50,529 nt of DNA from an uncultured Caulobacteraceae bacterium. Its GTDB lineage: Bacteria > Pseudomonadota > Alphaproteobacteria > Caulobacterales > Caulobacteraceae. How positions within the stretch are numbered: position 1 is the stretch's first letter; each line of letters begins with the position of its first letter. Made by a program: the position numbers and the translations under genes. The stretch covers positions 1 to 50,529 of the forward strand of contig CAIYVC010000130.1 of assembly GCA_903929535.1 (NCBI GenBank). The letters are read 5' to 3'. This document shows, in pieces, positions 8,434-16,275 of this stretch. The notes beneath the pieces were generated by a model, which saw only the letters and a program-made list of their open reading frames with translations, was not told where the DNA came from and did no database searches.

Positions 8434-10533
8434 GTGCCGCCGCCGTTCCGCCCCATGGCGCCGGGACTGCCGGCGGCCCTGGCCCAGGCCAAGTTCAAGG
8501 AGGCCGTGGCCCTGCACCAGAGCGGGCAGCTCGATCAGGCCCAGGGCATCTACGAGTATATCGTCAAAAAATTCCCGGGGAACTTCGACTCCCTGCACCT
8601 GCTGGGCTTCCTGCTCTACCAGAAGGGGGAGCACCAGCGGGCCGTCGAGCTGATCGGCAAGGCCATCAAGCTCAATCCGAAGAACGCCTCGTTCCACTAC
8701 AACCGCGGCCTGATCTACCAGGACATGGGCCGGCTGGACTCGGCCGCCGCCTGCTTCGAGCGGACCGTGGCCCTTCGGCCCGACGATGCGGACGCCTGGG
8801 CGCGGCGCGGCCAGATGCAGCACGCACTGGGCCAGTTGGAGCCGGCGGCGGCCAGCTACGGCAAGGCGCTGGCGCTGCAACCGAACTATGTCGAGGCGCA
8901 GGCCAATCTGGCCAATGTGCTGCTGGCGCTTGGGCGAACGAACGAAGCCCTGGCCGCCTATGACCGGACCCTCGCGCTCAATCCACGCCATAGCGACGCC
9001 CATTCCAACCGGGGCGTGGCCTTGAGGCGGCTGGGACGGCTGGACGAGGCCCTGGCCAGCTACGCCGGCGCTATAGCGGCTGACCCGAGGAACGCCGAAG
9101 CCTATTCCAACCGGGGCAATGCGCTCAGGGACTTGGGCCGTTCCGAGGCGGCGCTTGCCGACTACGATGCCGCCATCGCCGTCGCGCCGAGTTACGCCGA
9201 AGCCCACTCCAACCGCGGCAACGCCTTGAAGGACCTGGGCCGGCTGGACGAGGCGGTGGCCAGCTACGACCGCGCGGTTACGCTGAAGCCTCGCTACGCC
9301 GACGCCTTGTCCAACCGAGGCGTGGCGCTGAAGAACCTCGGGCGTCTAGATGACGCCTTGGCCAGCTACAGCCAGGCGGTGGAGGCCGAGCCGGCTCGAG
9401 CCGACAGCTATTCCAACCGGGGCAATGGGCTGCGTGACCTCAACCGCCCCGCCGAGGCCCTGGCCGATTTCGACAAGGCTATTCGGCTGGAGCCCAGCAA
9501 CGCCCTGGCTCACTCCAACCGGGGCAATGCGCTGCGTGATCTGGGTCGAATGGACGAGGCGCTGGACAGTTTCGCCAAGGGCATCGCGCTCGATCCCGAG
9601 TTCACGGATGCGCGGCTGAACCGGGCGGGGGCCCTGCTGCTGACCGGCCGGTTCGAGGAAGGCTTTGAGCTCTACGAATGGCGCTGGCGGCGCGGCAAGG
9701 ATGGGCCTCAGCCCCGCGTCATGGATAAGCCGCTCTGGCTGGGCGAGCCGTCGCTGCAGGGCAAGACCATCCTGCTGCACAGCGAACAGGGCTTGGGCGA
9801 CACCATTCAGTTCGCCCGCTACGCCCGGCTGGCCAAGGCGCAGGGCGCCCGCGTGATCCTGGAGGTCCAGGCGCCTCTGAAGGGCCTGCTGACCGGGCTG
9901 GCCGGTGTGGATCAGCTGATCGCCGCGGGCGATCCCCTGCCGTCTTTCGACTTCCACACGCCGCTGGGCTCCCTGCCGCTGGCCTTCGGCGCTACGCCGG
10001 ACAACCTGCCCTCGACCGAAGGCTATCTCGCCGCCGATCCGGCCAAGACCAAGGCTTGGTCCGACCGCCTCGGGCCGAAGACCCGCCCGCGCGTGGGCTT
10101 GGCCTGGAGCGGCAGCACCGGCCACTCCAATGACCGCCACCGCAGCATTCCGCTGGTGCAGCTGATGGCCGGGCTGCCTGATGGCTACGACTACATCAGC
10201 CTGCAGAAGGAGGTGCGCGAGGCGGACGCCCCGGTGCTGGGGGGCTCCCAAATCCGCCACTTCGGCGACGATCTGCAGGACTTCACCGACACCGCCGCGC
10301 TGGCGGGCCTGATGGACGTGGTGATCAGCGTCGACACCGGCGTGGCGCACCTTGCGGGCGCGATGGGCAGGCCGGCCTGGGTGCTGTTGCCCCGGGCGAA
10401 CGTCGACTGGCGGTGGCTGCTGGGGCGTGACGACAGCCCCTGGTACCGGTCGATGCGCCTCTATCGGCAGGGCGCCGACTGGGATTGGAGCGGGCCATTG
10501 GCCGCCGTCAGCCGGGACCTGGCCGCGATCTAA
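8434..10533 (+). CDS. TPR-repeat protein with C-terminal GT9-like domain
   Basis: The 699-residue protein begins, from a GTG at 8434, with about eleven or twelve 34-residue tetratricopeptide repeats (residues 15-420). The units 187-390 are unusually alike, each starting with SNRGNALRDLGR or close variants. The remaining 280 residues form a GT-B-like domain. ILLHSEQGLGDTIQFARYA matches the N-terminal GT9 loop and VDTGVAHLAGAMGRPAWVLLP matches the donor site of heptosyltransferase-like proteins. Proteins with this layout occur in Caulobacterales and rhizobia, where some act in protein or flagellin glycosylation; that role is only possible here. No signal peptide is seen. The gene is tightly linked to glmM, and its stop overlaps that of the convergent ugd by 4 bases. 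Confidence 0.87.
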   Translation: MPPPFRPMAPGLPAALAQAKFKEAVALHQSGQLDQAQGIYEYIVKKFPGNFDSLHLLGFLLYQKGEHQRAVELIGKAIKLNPKNASFHYNRGLIYQDMGRLDSAAACFERTVALRPDDADAWARRGQMQHALGQLEPAAASYGKALALQPNYVEAQANLANVLLALGRTNEALAAYDRTLALNPRHSDAHSNRGVALRRLGRLDEALASYAGAIAADPRNAEAYSNRGNALRDLGRSEAALADYDAAIAVAPSYAEAHSNRGNALKDLGRLDEAVASYDRAVTLKPRYADALSNRGVALKNLGRLDDALASYSQAVEAEPARADSYSNRGNGLRDLNRPAEALADFDKAIRLEPSNALAHSNRGNALRDLGRMDEALDSFAKGIALDPEFTDARLNRAGALLLTGRFEEGFELYEWRWRRGKDGPQPRVMDKPLWLGEPSLQGKTILLHSEQGLGDTIQFARYARLAKAQGARVILEVQAPLKGLLTGLAGVDQLIAAGDPLPSFDFHTPLGSLPLAFGATPDNLPSTEGYLAADPAKTKAWSDRLGPKTRPRVGLAWSGSTGHSNDRHRSIPLVQLMAGLPDGYDYISLQKEVREADAPVLGGSQIRHFGDDLQDFTDTAALAGLMDVVISVDTGVAHLAGAMGRPAWVLLPRANVDWRWLLGRDDSPWYRSMRLYRQGADWDWSGPLAAVSRDLAAI

Positions 10534-11831
10534 ATCCGGCCGACGCTGCGGTATTCGAAGCCGCGCGCCTTCATTTCCGCCGGGCGGTAGATGTTGCGCA
10601 GGTCCACCACCAGAGGGCGGCGCATCAGCAGTTTGACGCGGTCAAGGTCCAGGGCGCGGAACTGGTCCCATTCGGTCAGGATCACCAGCACATCGGCGTC
10701 CTCGGCGGCCTCGTAGGGACCGGACTTGAATTCGACGTCGCGCAGCAGCTGGCGCGCCTCGTGGCCCTCGGGATCATAGGCCTGAACCACCGCGCCGCCG
10801 GCGATCAGGGCCGGGACGATATCGAGCGACGGGGCGTCGCGCATATCGTCGGTATTGGGCTTGAAGGTCAGGCCGAGGATGCCGATGCGTCGGCCTTTGA
10901 CGTCGCCGCCGAGCGCTTTGACGATCTTGTCGGCCATCGACTTTTTGCGCGCGTCGTTGACCGCGACGGTGGTCTCCACCAGCCGGATCGGCGAGCCGGC
11001 GTCTGCTGCCGTGCGCACCAGGGCCAGGGTGTCCTTGGGAAAGCAGGAGCCGCCGTAGCCGGGGCCGGCGTGCAGGAACTTGGAGCCGATCCGCTTGTCC
11101 AGGCCGATCCCGCGCGCCACCTGCTGCACATCGGCGTCCAGCGCTTCGCAGAGGTCGGCCATCTCGTTGATGAAGGTGATCTTCATGGCGAGGAAAGCGT
11201 TGGCCGCATACTTGACCAGCTCGGAGGTGCGCCGGCTGGTGAACAGGATCGGCGTTTCGTTGAGGTTGAGCGGGCGGTAGAGCTCGCGCATCACCGTCTG
11301 GGCGCGGTCGTCCTCTGTCCCCACCACCACCCGGTCCGGCCGCTTGAAGTCGTTGATCGCCGCGCCCTCGCGCAGGAATTCCGGATTGGAGACCACGGCG
11401 AAGTCGCCGTCAGGGCGGGTGCGGCGCAGGATGGCCTCGATCTCGTCGCCGGTGCCCACCGGCACGGTGGACTTGGTGACCACCACGGTGAAGCCATCGA
11501 TCAGTCCGGCGATCTCCTCGGCGGCTGCGTAGACGTAGCTGAGGTCGGCGTGACCGTCGCCCCGGCGCGAGGGGGTGCCCACGGCGATGAAAACCGCGTC
11601 GGCCTCGCGCACCGCCTTGGCGGCGTCGGTGGCGAAGAACAGCCGGCCCTCGCGGGCATTGCGCGAAACCAAATCTTCCAGGCCGGGCTCGAAGATCGGG
11701 ATCTGGCCCTCTTCGAGCCGCGCGATCTTCGAGGCATCCTTGTCGATGCAGGTGACCGTGTGGCCGAAGTCGGCGAAACAGGCGCCGGACACTAGTCCGA
11801 CATAGCCCGTTCCGATCATCGCGACGCGCAT
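10530..11831 (-). CDS. ugd: UDP-glucose 6-dehydrogenase
   Basis: Ugd oxidises UDP-glucose twice to UDP-glucuronate, a precursor of acidic exopolysaccharide and LPS sugars. The 433-residue protein has the NAD site MRVAMIGTGYVGLVSGACFA, then AVGTPSRRGDGHADLS, VTKSTVPVGT, the substrate helix YAANAFLAMKITFINEMADLCE, and the catalytic cysteine in GPGYGGSCFPKDT near residue 260. GLTFKPNTDDMRDAPS follows in the C-terminal domain. The start is an ATG at 11831 with GGAG upstream. Its substrate is supplied by GalU encoded nearby. The stop overlaps that of the convergent TPR/GT9 gene. Confidence 0.97.
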   Translation of the reverse strand: MRVAMIGTGYVGLVSGACFADFGHTVTCIDKDASKIARLEEGQIPIFEPGLEDLVSRNAREGRLFFATDAAKAVREADAVFIAVGTPSRRGDGHADLSYVYAAAEEIAGLIDGFTVVVTKSTVPVGTGDEIEAILRRTRPDGDFAVVSNPEFLREGAAINDFKRPDRVVVGTEDDRAQTVMRELYRPLNLNETPILFTSRRTSELVKYAANAFLAMKITFINEMADLCEALDADVQQVARGIGLDKRIGSKFLHAGPGYGGSCFPKDTLALVRTAADAGSPIRLVETTVAVNDARKKSMADKIVKALGGDVKGRRIGILGLTFKPNTDDMRDAPSLDIVPALIAGGAVVQAYDPEGHEARQLLRDVEFKSGPYEAAEDADVLVILTEWDQFRALDLDRVKLLMRRPLVVDLRNIYRPAEMKARGFEYRSVGRI

Positions 11832-11862
11832 GCTGCTAAACCTGCTCCTAGTTTAAGTGTTG

Positions 11863-11910
11863 GAGCATGATGGCCGCCAAAACCGGCATCCACTTTTGGC
11901 TATCATGCTC
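11863..11910. repeat. Imperfect palindromic intergenic element
   Basis: A 48-base inverted repeat lies between ugd and the phosphomutase gene. The left arm GAGCATGATGGCCGCCAAAA pairs with the right arm TTTTGGCTATCATGCTC around a CCGGCATCCAC loop. The core AAAACCGGCATCCACTTTT resembles short palindromic elements I recall scattered between genes in alphaproteobacteria. It starts 5 bases beyond the stop of the phosphomutase gene, so it may also act as a 3' stabiliser or terminator for that minus-strand transcript. I see only one copy in this window. Confidence 0.65.
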
Positions 11911-11915
11911 TGGGA

Positions 11916-13418
11916 TCAGACTTCCTGGTTATAGGGGCCGACGCCCGGATATTTGGCCAGGCGCGGCTTCACTTCCTGATGGAACAGGGCGCGCATGTCC
12001 GCGTCCGATTGGGCGCTCTCCACCACCACCACCATCTCCGGCTTGTTGGACGAGGCGCGCACCAGAACCCACGATGCGTCCTCCAGCGTCACGCGCACGC
12101 CGTTGACCGTCAGCACGCTGGCGATCTTGCGGCCGAGGATAGAGCCGCCGGCGGCGAACAGGTCCTCGTACTCCTTCACCACCTTGTCGACCGTCGCATA
12201 CTTGGTCTCGTCCGAGGCGTGGGGCGACATGGTCAGGGAAGTGTAGGCGACCGGCAGGGCCTTCTTCAGGTCGGAGAGCTTCTTGCCGGGGTTGCGATCC
12301 ATCATGGCCAGTATGGCGGCGGCGGCGACGAGGCCATCGTCATAGCCGCGTCCGAGCGGTGCGTTGAAGAAGAAGTGGCCTGACTTCTCGAACCCGGCCA
12401 GGGCCCCAAGCTCAGCGGTCTTGCGCTTGATGTAGCTGTGGCCGGTCTTCCAGTAGACGGTCTTGGCGCCGTTCTTCTTGAGCACCTCGTCGGTGATGAA
12501 CAGGCCGGTGGACTTCACGTCGACGATGAAGGTGGCGTTGGGGTGCAGGCCCGACAGGTCGCGCGCCAGCATCAGGCCGATCTTGTCGGCGAAGATCTCC
12601 TCGCCCTCGTCGTCGACCACGCCGCAGCGGTCGCCGTCGCCGTCGAAACCGAGCGCCAGATCCGCGCCGAACTCGCGCACGGCATCGGCCATGGCGTGCA
12701 GCATGACCTGATCTTCCGGGTTCGGATTATAGCGTGGGAAGGTGTAGTCGAGCTCGGCGTCCATCTCGATCACCACCGCCACGCCCATGCGGCGCAGGGC
12801 GTCCGGAGCGAAGGCTCCGGCGGTGCCGTTGCCGCAGGCGGCGACCACCTTGAGCGGGCGGGTAAGCTTCACCCGCGAGGCGACGTCGGCGATGTAGCGC
12901 TCGGCCACGCCCGCCACATGGGTCACCTTACCGCCGGGCTTTTCCTTCCAGGTCCCGCCGAGCACGATCTCCTTCAGCCGGCCCATTTCGTCGGGGCCAA
13001 AGGTGAGGGGCTTCTGGGCCCCCATCTTGACGCCGGTCCAGCCGTTCTCGTTGTGGCTGGCGGTGACCATGGCCACGCAGGGAGCGTCCAGGTCGAACTG
13101 GGCGAAATAGGCCATCGGCGAGACGGCCAGGCCGATGTCCAGCACCTCGCAGCCGGCGGCCACCAGGCCCAGCATCAGGGCGTTCTTGATCGACAGGGAA
13201 TAGGAGCGGAAGTCGTGACCGACCACGATCTTGGTCTGGCCCAGCTCCTGGATGTAGGTGCCCAGGCCCAGGCCCAGGGCCTCGATGCCCAGCAGGTTGA
13301 TGTCCGGCCCGAACAGCCAGCGGGCGTCGTATTCGCGAAAGCCGGTGGCTTTGACGAGGGGCTGGTTCTCATAATCGAGGGTATTGGGCTTCAGGTCTGC
13401 GCGCGGCGCGGCAAGCAT
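11916..13418 (-). CDS. Phosphomannomutase/phosphoglucomutase
   Basis: A 500-residue alpha-D-phosphohexomutase that interconverts hexose-6- and hexose-1-phosphates, feeding GalU and GDP-mannose synthesis. ATGFREYDARW near residue 25 is the family N-terminus. The active phosphoserine is in VTASHNENGWTGVKMG near 120, the magnesium loop is GFDGDGDRCGVVDD near 255, the sugar-selectivity loop is FEKSGHFFF near 345, and the phosphate site VRASSNKPEMVVVVES lies near the C-terminus. The SGH loop is in the form seen in AlgC-like enzymes acting on both mannose and glucose phosphates. The ATG at 13418 has a GAGAG upstream. Family sure; sugar preference inferred. Confidence 0.93.
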   Translation of the reverse strand: MLAAPRADLKPNTLDYENQPLVKATGFREYDARWLFGPDINLLGIEALGLGLGTYIQELGQTKIVVGHDFRSYSLSIKNALMLGLVAAGCEVLDIGLAVSPMAYFAQFDLDAPCVAMVTASHNENGWTGVKMGAQKPLTFGPDEMGRLKEIVLGGTWKEKPGGKVTHVAGVAERYIADVASRVKLTRPLKVVAACGNGTAGAFAPDALRRMGVAVVIEMDAELDYTFPRYNPNPEDQVMLHAMADAVREFGADLALGFDGDGDRCGVVDDEGEEIFADKIGLMLARDLSGLHPNATFIVDVKSTGLFITDEVLKKNGAKTVYWKTGHSYIKRKTAELGALAGFEKSGHFFFNAPLGRGYDDGLVAAAAILAMMDRNPGKKLSDLKKALPVAYTSLTMSPHASDETKYATVDKVVKEYEDLFAAGGSILGRKIASVLTVNGVRVTLEDASWVLVRASSNKPEMVVVVESAQSDADMRALFHQEVKPRLAKYPGVGPYNQEV

Positions 13419-13537
13419 GGAATCTCTCGTTCAAAAGCGCTGGCGCCTCATAGCGGCAAAGCCGAGGCCAAGGCCAGCCGAATAGCTATGGCTGGGGATG
13501 GTTCCGATTCGATGACAGTGGGCGGACGATCCGCCGT

Positions 13538-14500
13538 TTAGATGACCCCGGCGCGCACCAGGTCGTGGATGTGCAGGATGCCGACCGGCTTGCCGTTGTC
13601 GATCACGAACAGGACGGTGGAGGCGGGGGCGGTGGCGGTCATGCGCTTGAGCGCCTCGGCGGCGAGCATGGATGGGACGGCGGTCTTGGGCGAGGCGGTC
13701 ATGACGTCGCCGGCGGTATGGTCGAACAGGCCGTCGATATGGCGGCGCAGATCGCCGTCGGTGATGATCCCGGCCAGGGTGCCGCCGGGGCCGAGCACGC
13801 CGACGCAGCCGAACCGCTTTTCGGTCATCACCAGCAGGGCCTCGCGCATCGGGGTCCAGGGCTCGACCAGGGGAGTCTCGTCCGCGCCGTGCATCAGCTC
13901 GCCGACCGTGCGCAGCATCGCGCCAAGCTTGCCGCCGGGGTGGAAGACGCGGAAGTCGCCGGGGGTGAAGCCGCGCCGCTCCAGCAGAGCCACCGCCAGG
14001 GCGTCGCCCAGGGCCAGCTGCAGGGTGGTGGAGGTGGTGGGGGCGTTGACCTCGGGCGTCGCCTCGGGGGCGTCGGGCATCAGCAGCAGGATGTCCGCGG
14101 CGCGACCGAGCGCGCTGTCGGCGGCGGCGGTCATGGCCAGGAGCGGCATGTCGAACCGCTTGGCGTAGGCGACGATATCAGCCAGCTCGCTGGCCTCGCC
14201 GGACTTGGACAGGGCCAGCACCACATCGCCTGGCCCGACCATGCCGAGATCGCCGTGACTGGCTTCGGCGGGGTGGACGAAGGCGGCGGGGGAGCCGGTG
14301 GAGGCGAGGGTGGCGGCGATCTTGCGCGCCACATGGCCCGACTTGCCCATGCCGGTGCAGACGATCTTGCCCTTGGCGCTGAACAGGGCCTCTACAGCGG
14401 CGTTGAAGCTGTCCCCCAGCCCGGCGGCTAGGGCGCCCAGCGCCTCGGCTTCCACGGTCAGGACACGGCGGCCGACCAGGGCGGCGTCGAAATCGCTCAT
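13538..14500 (-). CDS. kdsD: Arabinose-5-phosphate isomerase (KdsD/KpsF)
   Basis: The enzyme interconverts ribulose-5-phosphate and arabinose-5-phosphate, the first step of Kdo synthesis for LPS. The 320-residue length is typical. The N-terminal SIS domain (about 35-170) contains KIVCTGMGKSGHVARKIAATLASTGSPA and FVHPAEASHGDLGMV, including the conserved Lys, Glu and His of the active site. GDALAVALLERRGF and FHPGG follow. Two CBS domains fill residues 205-320. The start overlaps the stop of an upstream small-protein gene as ATGA. Kdo made here is used by WaaA encoded 14 kb away. Confidence 0.95.
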   Translation of the reverse strand: MSDFDAALVGRRVLTVEAEALGALAAGLGDSFNAAVEALFSAKGKIVCTGMGKSGHVARKIAATLASTGSPAAFVHPAEASHGDLGMVGPGDVVLALSKSGEASELADIVAYAKRFDMPLLAMTAAADSALGRAADILLLMPDAPEATPEVNAPTTSTTLQLALGDALAVALLERRGFTPGDFRVFHPGGKLGAMLRTVGELMHGADETPLVEPWTPMREALLVMTEKRFGCVGVLGPGGTLAGIITDGDLRRHIDGLFDHTAGDVMTASPKTAVPSMLAAEALKRMTATAPASTVLFVIDNGKPVGILHIHDLVRAGVI

Positions 14501-14688
14501 TTGGCGGGCGTGTCGGCCAGGGCGCCGCCGGGCGCGTAGGGACCGGGCGCCTGCTCGGTCAGATGGCCGAAGGGGCCCCAGGAACGGGCGCCCTGGCCCT
14601 GCGGATAGACCGCCGCCAGGGCGATCAGCGCCAAGGCGGCCAGGACGGCCAGGGGATAGAAGATGCGGTCCGGAGTCATGGGGCCCAT
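14497..14688 (-). CDS. Small single-pass membrane protein, coupled to kdsD
   Basis: A 63-residue protein of unknown function. It has a short N-terminus (MGPMTPDRIFYP), one hydrophobic helix at about residues 12-27 rich in Leu and Ala, and a polar Gly/Pro tail ending in ADTPAK. The start is uncertain: ATG at 14688 or ATG at 14679, three codons apart. A longer reading to 14820 is possible but its extra part is compositionally unlike a membrane protein. The stop lies inside the ATGA start of kdsD, so its translation probably feeds that of kdsD. In other bacteria kdsD is followed by lptC-lptA; this protein is not LptC. Whether it helps Kdo or LPS metabolism is a guess from position. Confidence 0.6.
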   Translation of the reverse strand: MGPMTPDRIFYPLAVLAALALIALAAVYPQGQGARSWGPFGHLTEQAPGPYAPGGALADTPAK

Positions 14689-14834
14689 ATGAAGCGTCTG
14701 CCCCGCGTCTATATCAGCCGCCGGGCGCGTGGGCCAATCGCGCTCCAGCTTTACCTCAGCGCCTTGACGCCCTGGCCGCGAGGGCTTAGCCCGCGCCCAG
14801 CATCCCACCGGCTCCTTCACGGCGAAATCCGCTC

Positions 14835-15560
14835 ATGCCCACCCTCGTCCTCCTGCGTCACGGCCAGAGCCAGTGGAACCTGGAAAACCGCTTCACCGGC
14901 TGGGTGGACGTCAACCTGACCGCCGAGGGCGAGGCCCAGGCGAAGAAGGGCGGGGAGCTGATCAAGGCGGCGGGTATCGTGTTCGACCACGCCTTCACCT
15001 CGGTGCTGACCCGCGCCGTCCGCACCTGCAACCTGGCCCTGACAGCCGCCGGCCAGGCGTGGGTGCCGGTGACCAAGGACTGGCATCTGAACGAGCGCCA
15101 CTACGGCGGGCTGACGGGACTGGACAAGGCCGAGACTGCGGCGCGCCACGGCGACGAGCAGGTCAAGATCTGGCGCCGCTCCTATGATGTTCCGCCGCCG
15201 CCGCTGGAGGAGGGTGGAGAGTACGATTTCGCCGCCGACCCCCGCTATCGGGGCGTCGAGGCGCCGGACACCGAAAGCCTGAAGACCACGCTGGACCGGG
15301 TCGAACCCTACTGGGACGAGGAAATCGCGCCGGAACTGCTGGTCGGCGAGACCCTGCTGATCGCCGCCCACGGCAACAGTCTGCGGGCCATCGTCAAGCT
15401 GCTCTTCGCCGTGCCCGACGACGCCATCGTCGAGGTTGAAATCCCCACCGGCAATCCGCTGCTGATTGAGCTGGACGCCAAGCTGCGCCCGACCGCCGCG
15501 CGCTATCTGGACACCGCGCGGGCGACCCCGCTGCCGGCCCTGCCGACCGGAGCCAAGTGA
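14835..15560 (+). CDS. gpmA: 2,3-bisphosphoglycerate-dependent phosphoglycerate mutase
   Basis: GpmA interconverts 3- and 2-phosphoglycerate in glycolysis and gluconeogenesis. The 241-residue protein carries the phosphohistidine motif LVLLRHGQSQWNLENRFTGW at the N-terminus, TSVLTRAVRT, the ERHYGGLTGLDKAE loop near residue 90, and the second histidine in LLIAAHGNSLRAIVKLL near 185. These are all the residues expected for the cofactor-dependent enzyme. The stop overlaps the GTG start of the deaminase-like gene as GTGA, an operon with coupling. The ribosome site before the ATG is weak. Confidence 0.96.
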   Translation: MPTLVLLRHGQSQWNLENRFTGWVDVNLTAEGEAQAKKGGELIKAAGIVFDHAFTSVLTRAVRTCNLALTAAGQAWVPVTKDWHLNERHYGGLTGLDKAETAARHGDEQVKIWRRSYDVPPPPLEEGGEYDFAADPRYRGVEAPDTESLKTTLDRVEPYWDEEIAPELLVGETLLIAAHGNSLRAIVKLLFAVPDDAIVEVEIPTGNPLLIELDAKLRPTAARYLDTARATPLPALPTGAK

Positions 15561-16183
15561 GCCGCGCGCTCGATGAGCAGTATATGCGCCGCGCCATCGC
15601 TGCGGCCCACGCCCGCCTGGGCCGGGCCTGGCCCAATCCGGTGGTCGGCTGCGTCATCGCCCGGGACGGCGTGTTGCTGGCGGAGGCCGCCACGGCGGAC
15701 GGCGGACGGCCTCATGCGGAGGAGCAGGCGCTGGCCCTGATCGGCGAGGCGGCGCGCGGCGCCACCGCCTATGTGACCCTGGAGCCCTGCGGACGGCGCT
15801 CGACCGACACGCCCTCCTGCTCCGAACGTCTGGCCCTGGCGGAAATCGGGCGGGTCGTGATCGCCGCCGACAATCCCAGCCCCCTGTCAGCGGGCCTTGG
15901 GCTGATCCGGCTGGCGGAGGCGGGGGTGCCGGTGGAGTTGGGCTTCCTGGCCGCCGAGACCGAGCCGCTTTACCGCGCCTTCCGCCATCGCCTACTGACC
16001 GGCCTGCCGCTGATCGAGACCAGCGGAACAGGCGAGGGATTCGACGCCGCCTTCCGGCCTGAGCCCGGCGAATCGCCCGCCCAGGCTCTTCAGCGCCACG
16101 CCGAGACCGGGCACATACGCTTATGGGTTGAAAGCGGAGCATCCCTGGCCGGCGAACTGAAAGATCTTGGCCTTTTGGGTTAG
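15557..16183 (+). CDS. RibD-like zinc deaminase with a collapsed reductase domain
   Basis: The first 130 residues match the deaminase domain of RibD, which removes ammonia from the pyrimidine intermediate of riboflavin synthesis. NPVVGCVIARDG is near residue 27, the zinc and proton-shuttle motif HAE is at 53-55, and zinc cysteines 78 and 88 are in LEPCGRRSTDTPSC. The usual CSHxGRTPPC is altered here: the His after CS is Arg and one residue is inserted. The reductase half, normally over 200 residues, is cut to about 70. It keeps the linker-like FRHRLLTGLPLIE and an end, LWVESGASLAGELKDLGLL, similar to the WVEAGPTLAGALL stretch near the C-terminus of full RibD. It starts with GTG overlapping the gpmA stop. 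It may be a repurposed or decaying paralogue. Confidence 0.72.
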   Translation: MSRALDEQYMRRAIAAAHARLGRAWPNPVVGCVIARDGVLLAEAATADGGRPHAEEQALALIGEAARGATAYVTLEPCGRRSTDTPSCSERLALAEIGRVVIAADNPSPLSAGLGLIRLAEAGVPVELGFLAAETEPLYRAFRHRLLTGLPLIETSGTGEGFDAAFRPEPGESPAQALQRHAETGHIRLWVESGASLAGELKDLGLLG

Positions 16184-16275
16184 TTTTTCGGGCCTCGGCA
16201 AGCTCATCGCAGGACGGCGTTAACCACATCCGCGCCAAGGTCCGAGCCAGTCGCGTTCACCCCCGGGAAATCCAG

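Noticed and set aside
10485-11795. 436-codon open frame opposite ugd
   Set aside because: It is an antisense shadow; ugd has all catalytic motifs.
16218-16232. GTTAAC half-site before the pentapeptide gene as a CtrA box
   Set aside because: No second TTAA at 7-base spacing, and no other complete CtrA box seen; a half-site is expected by chance.
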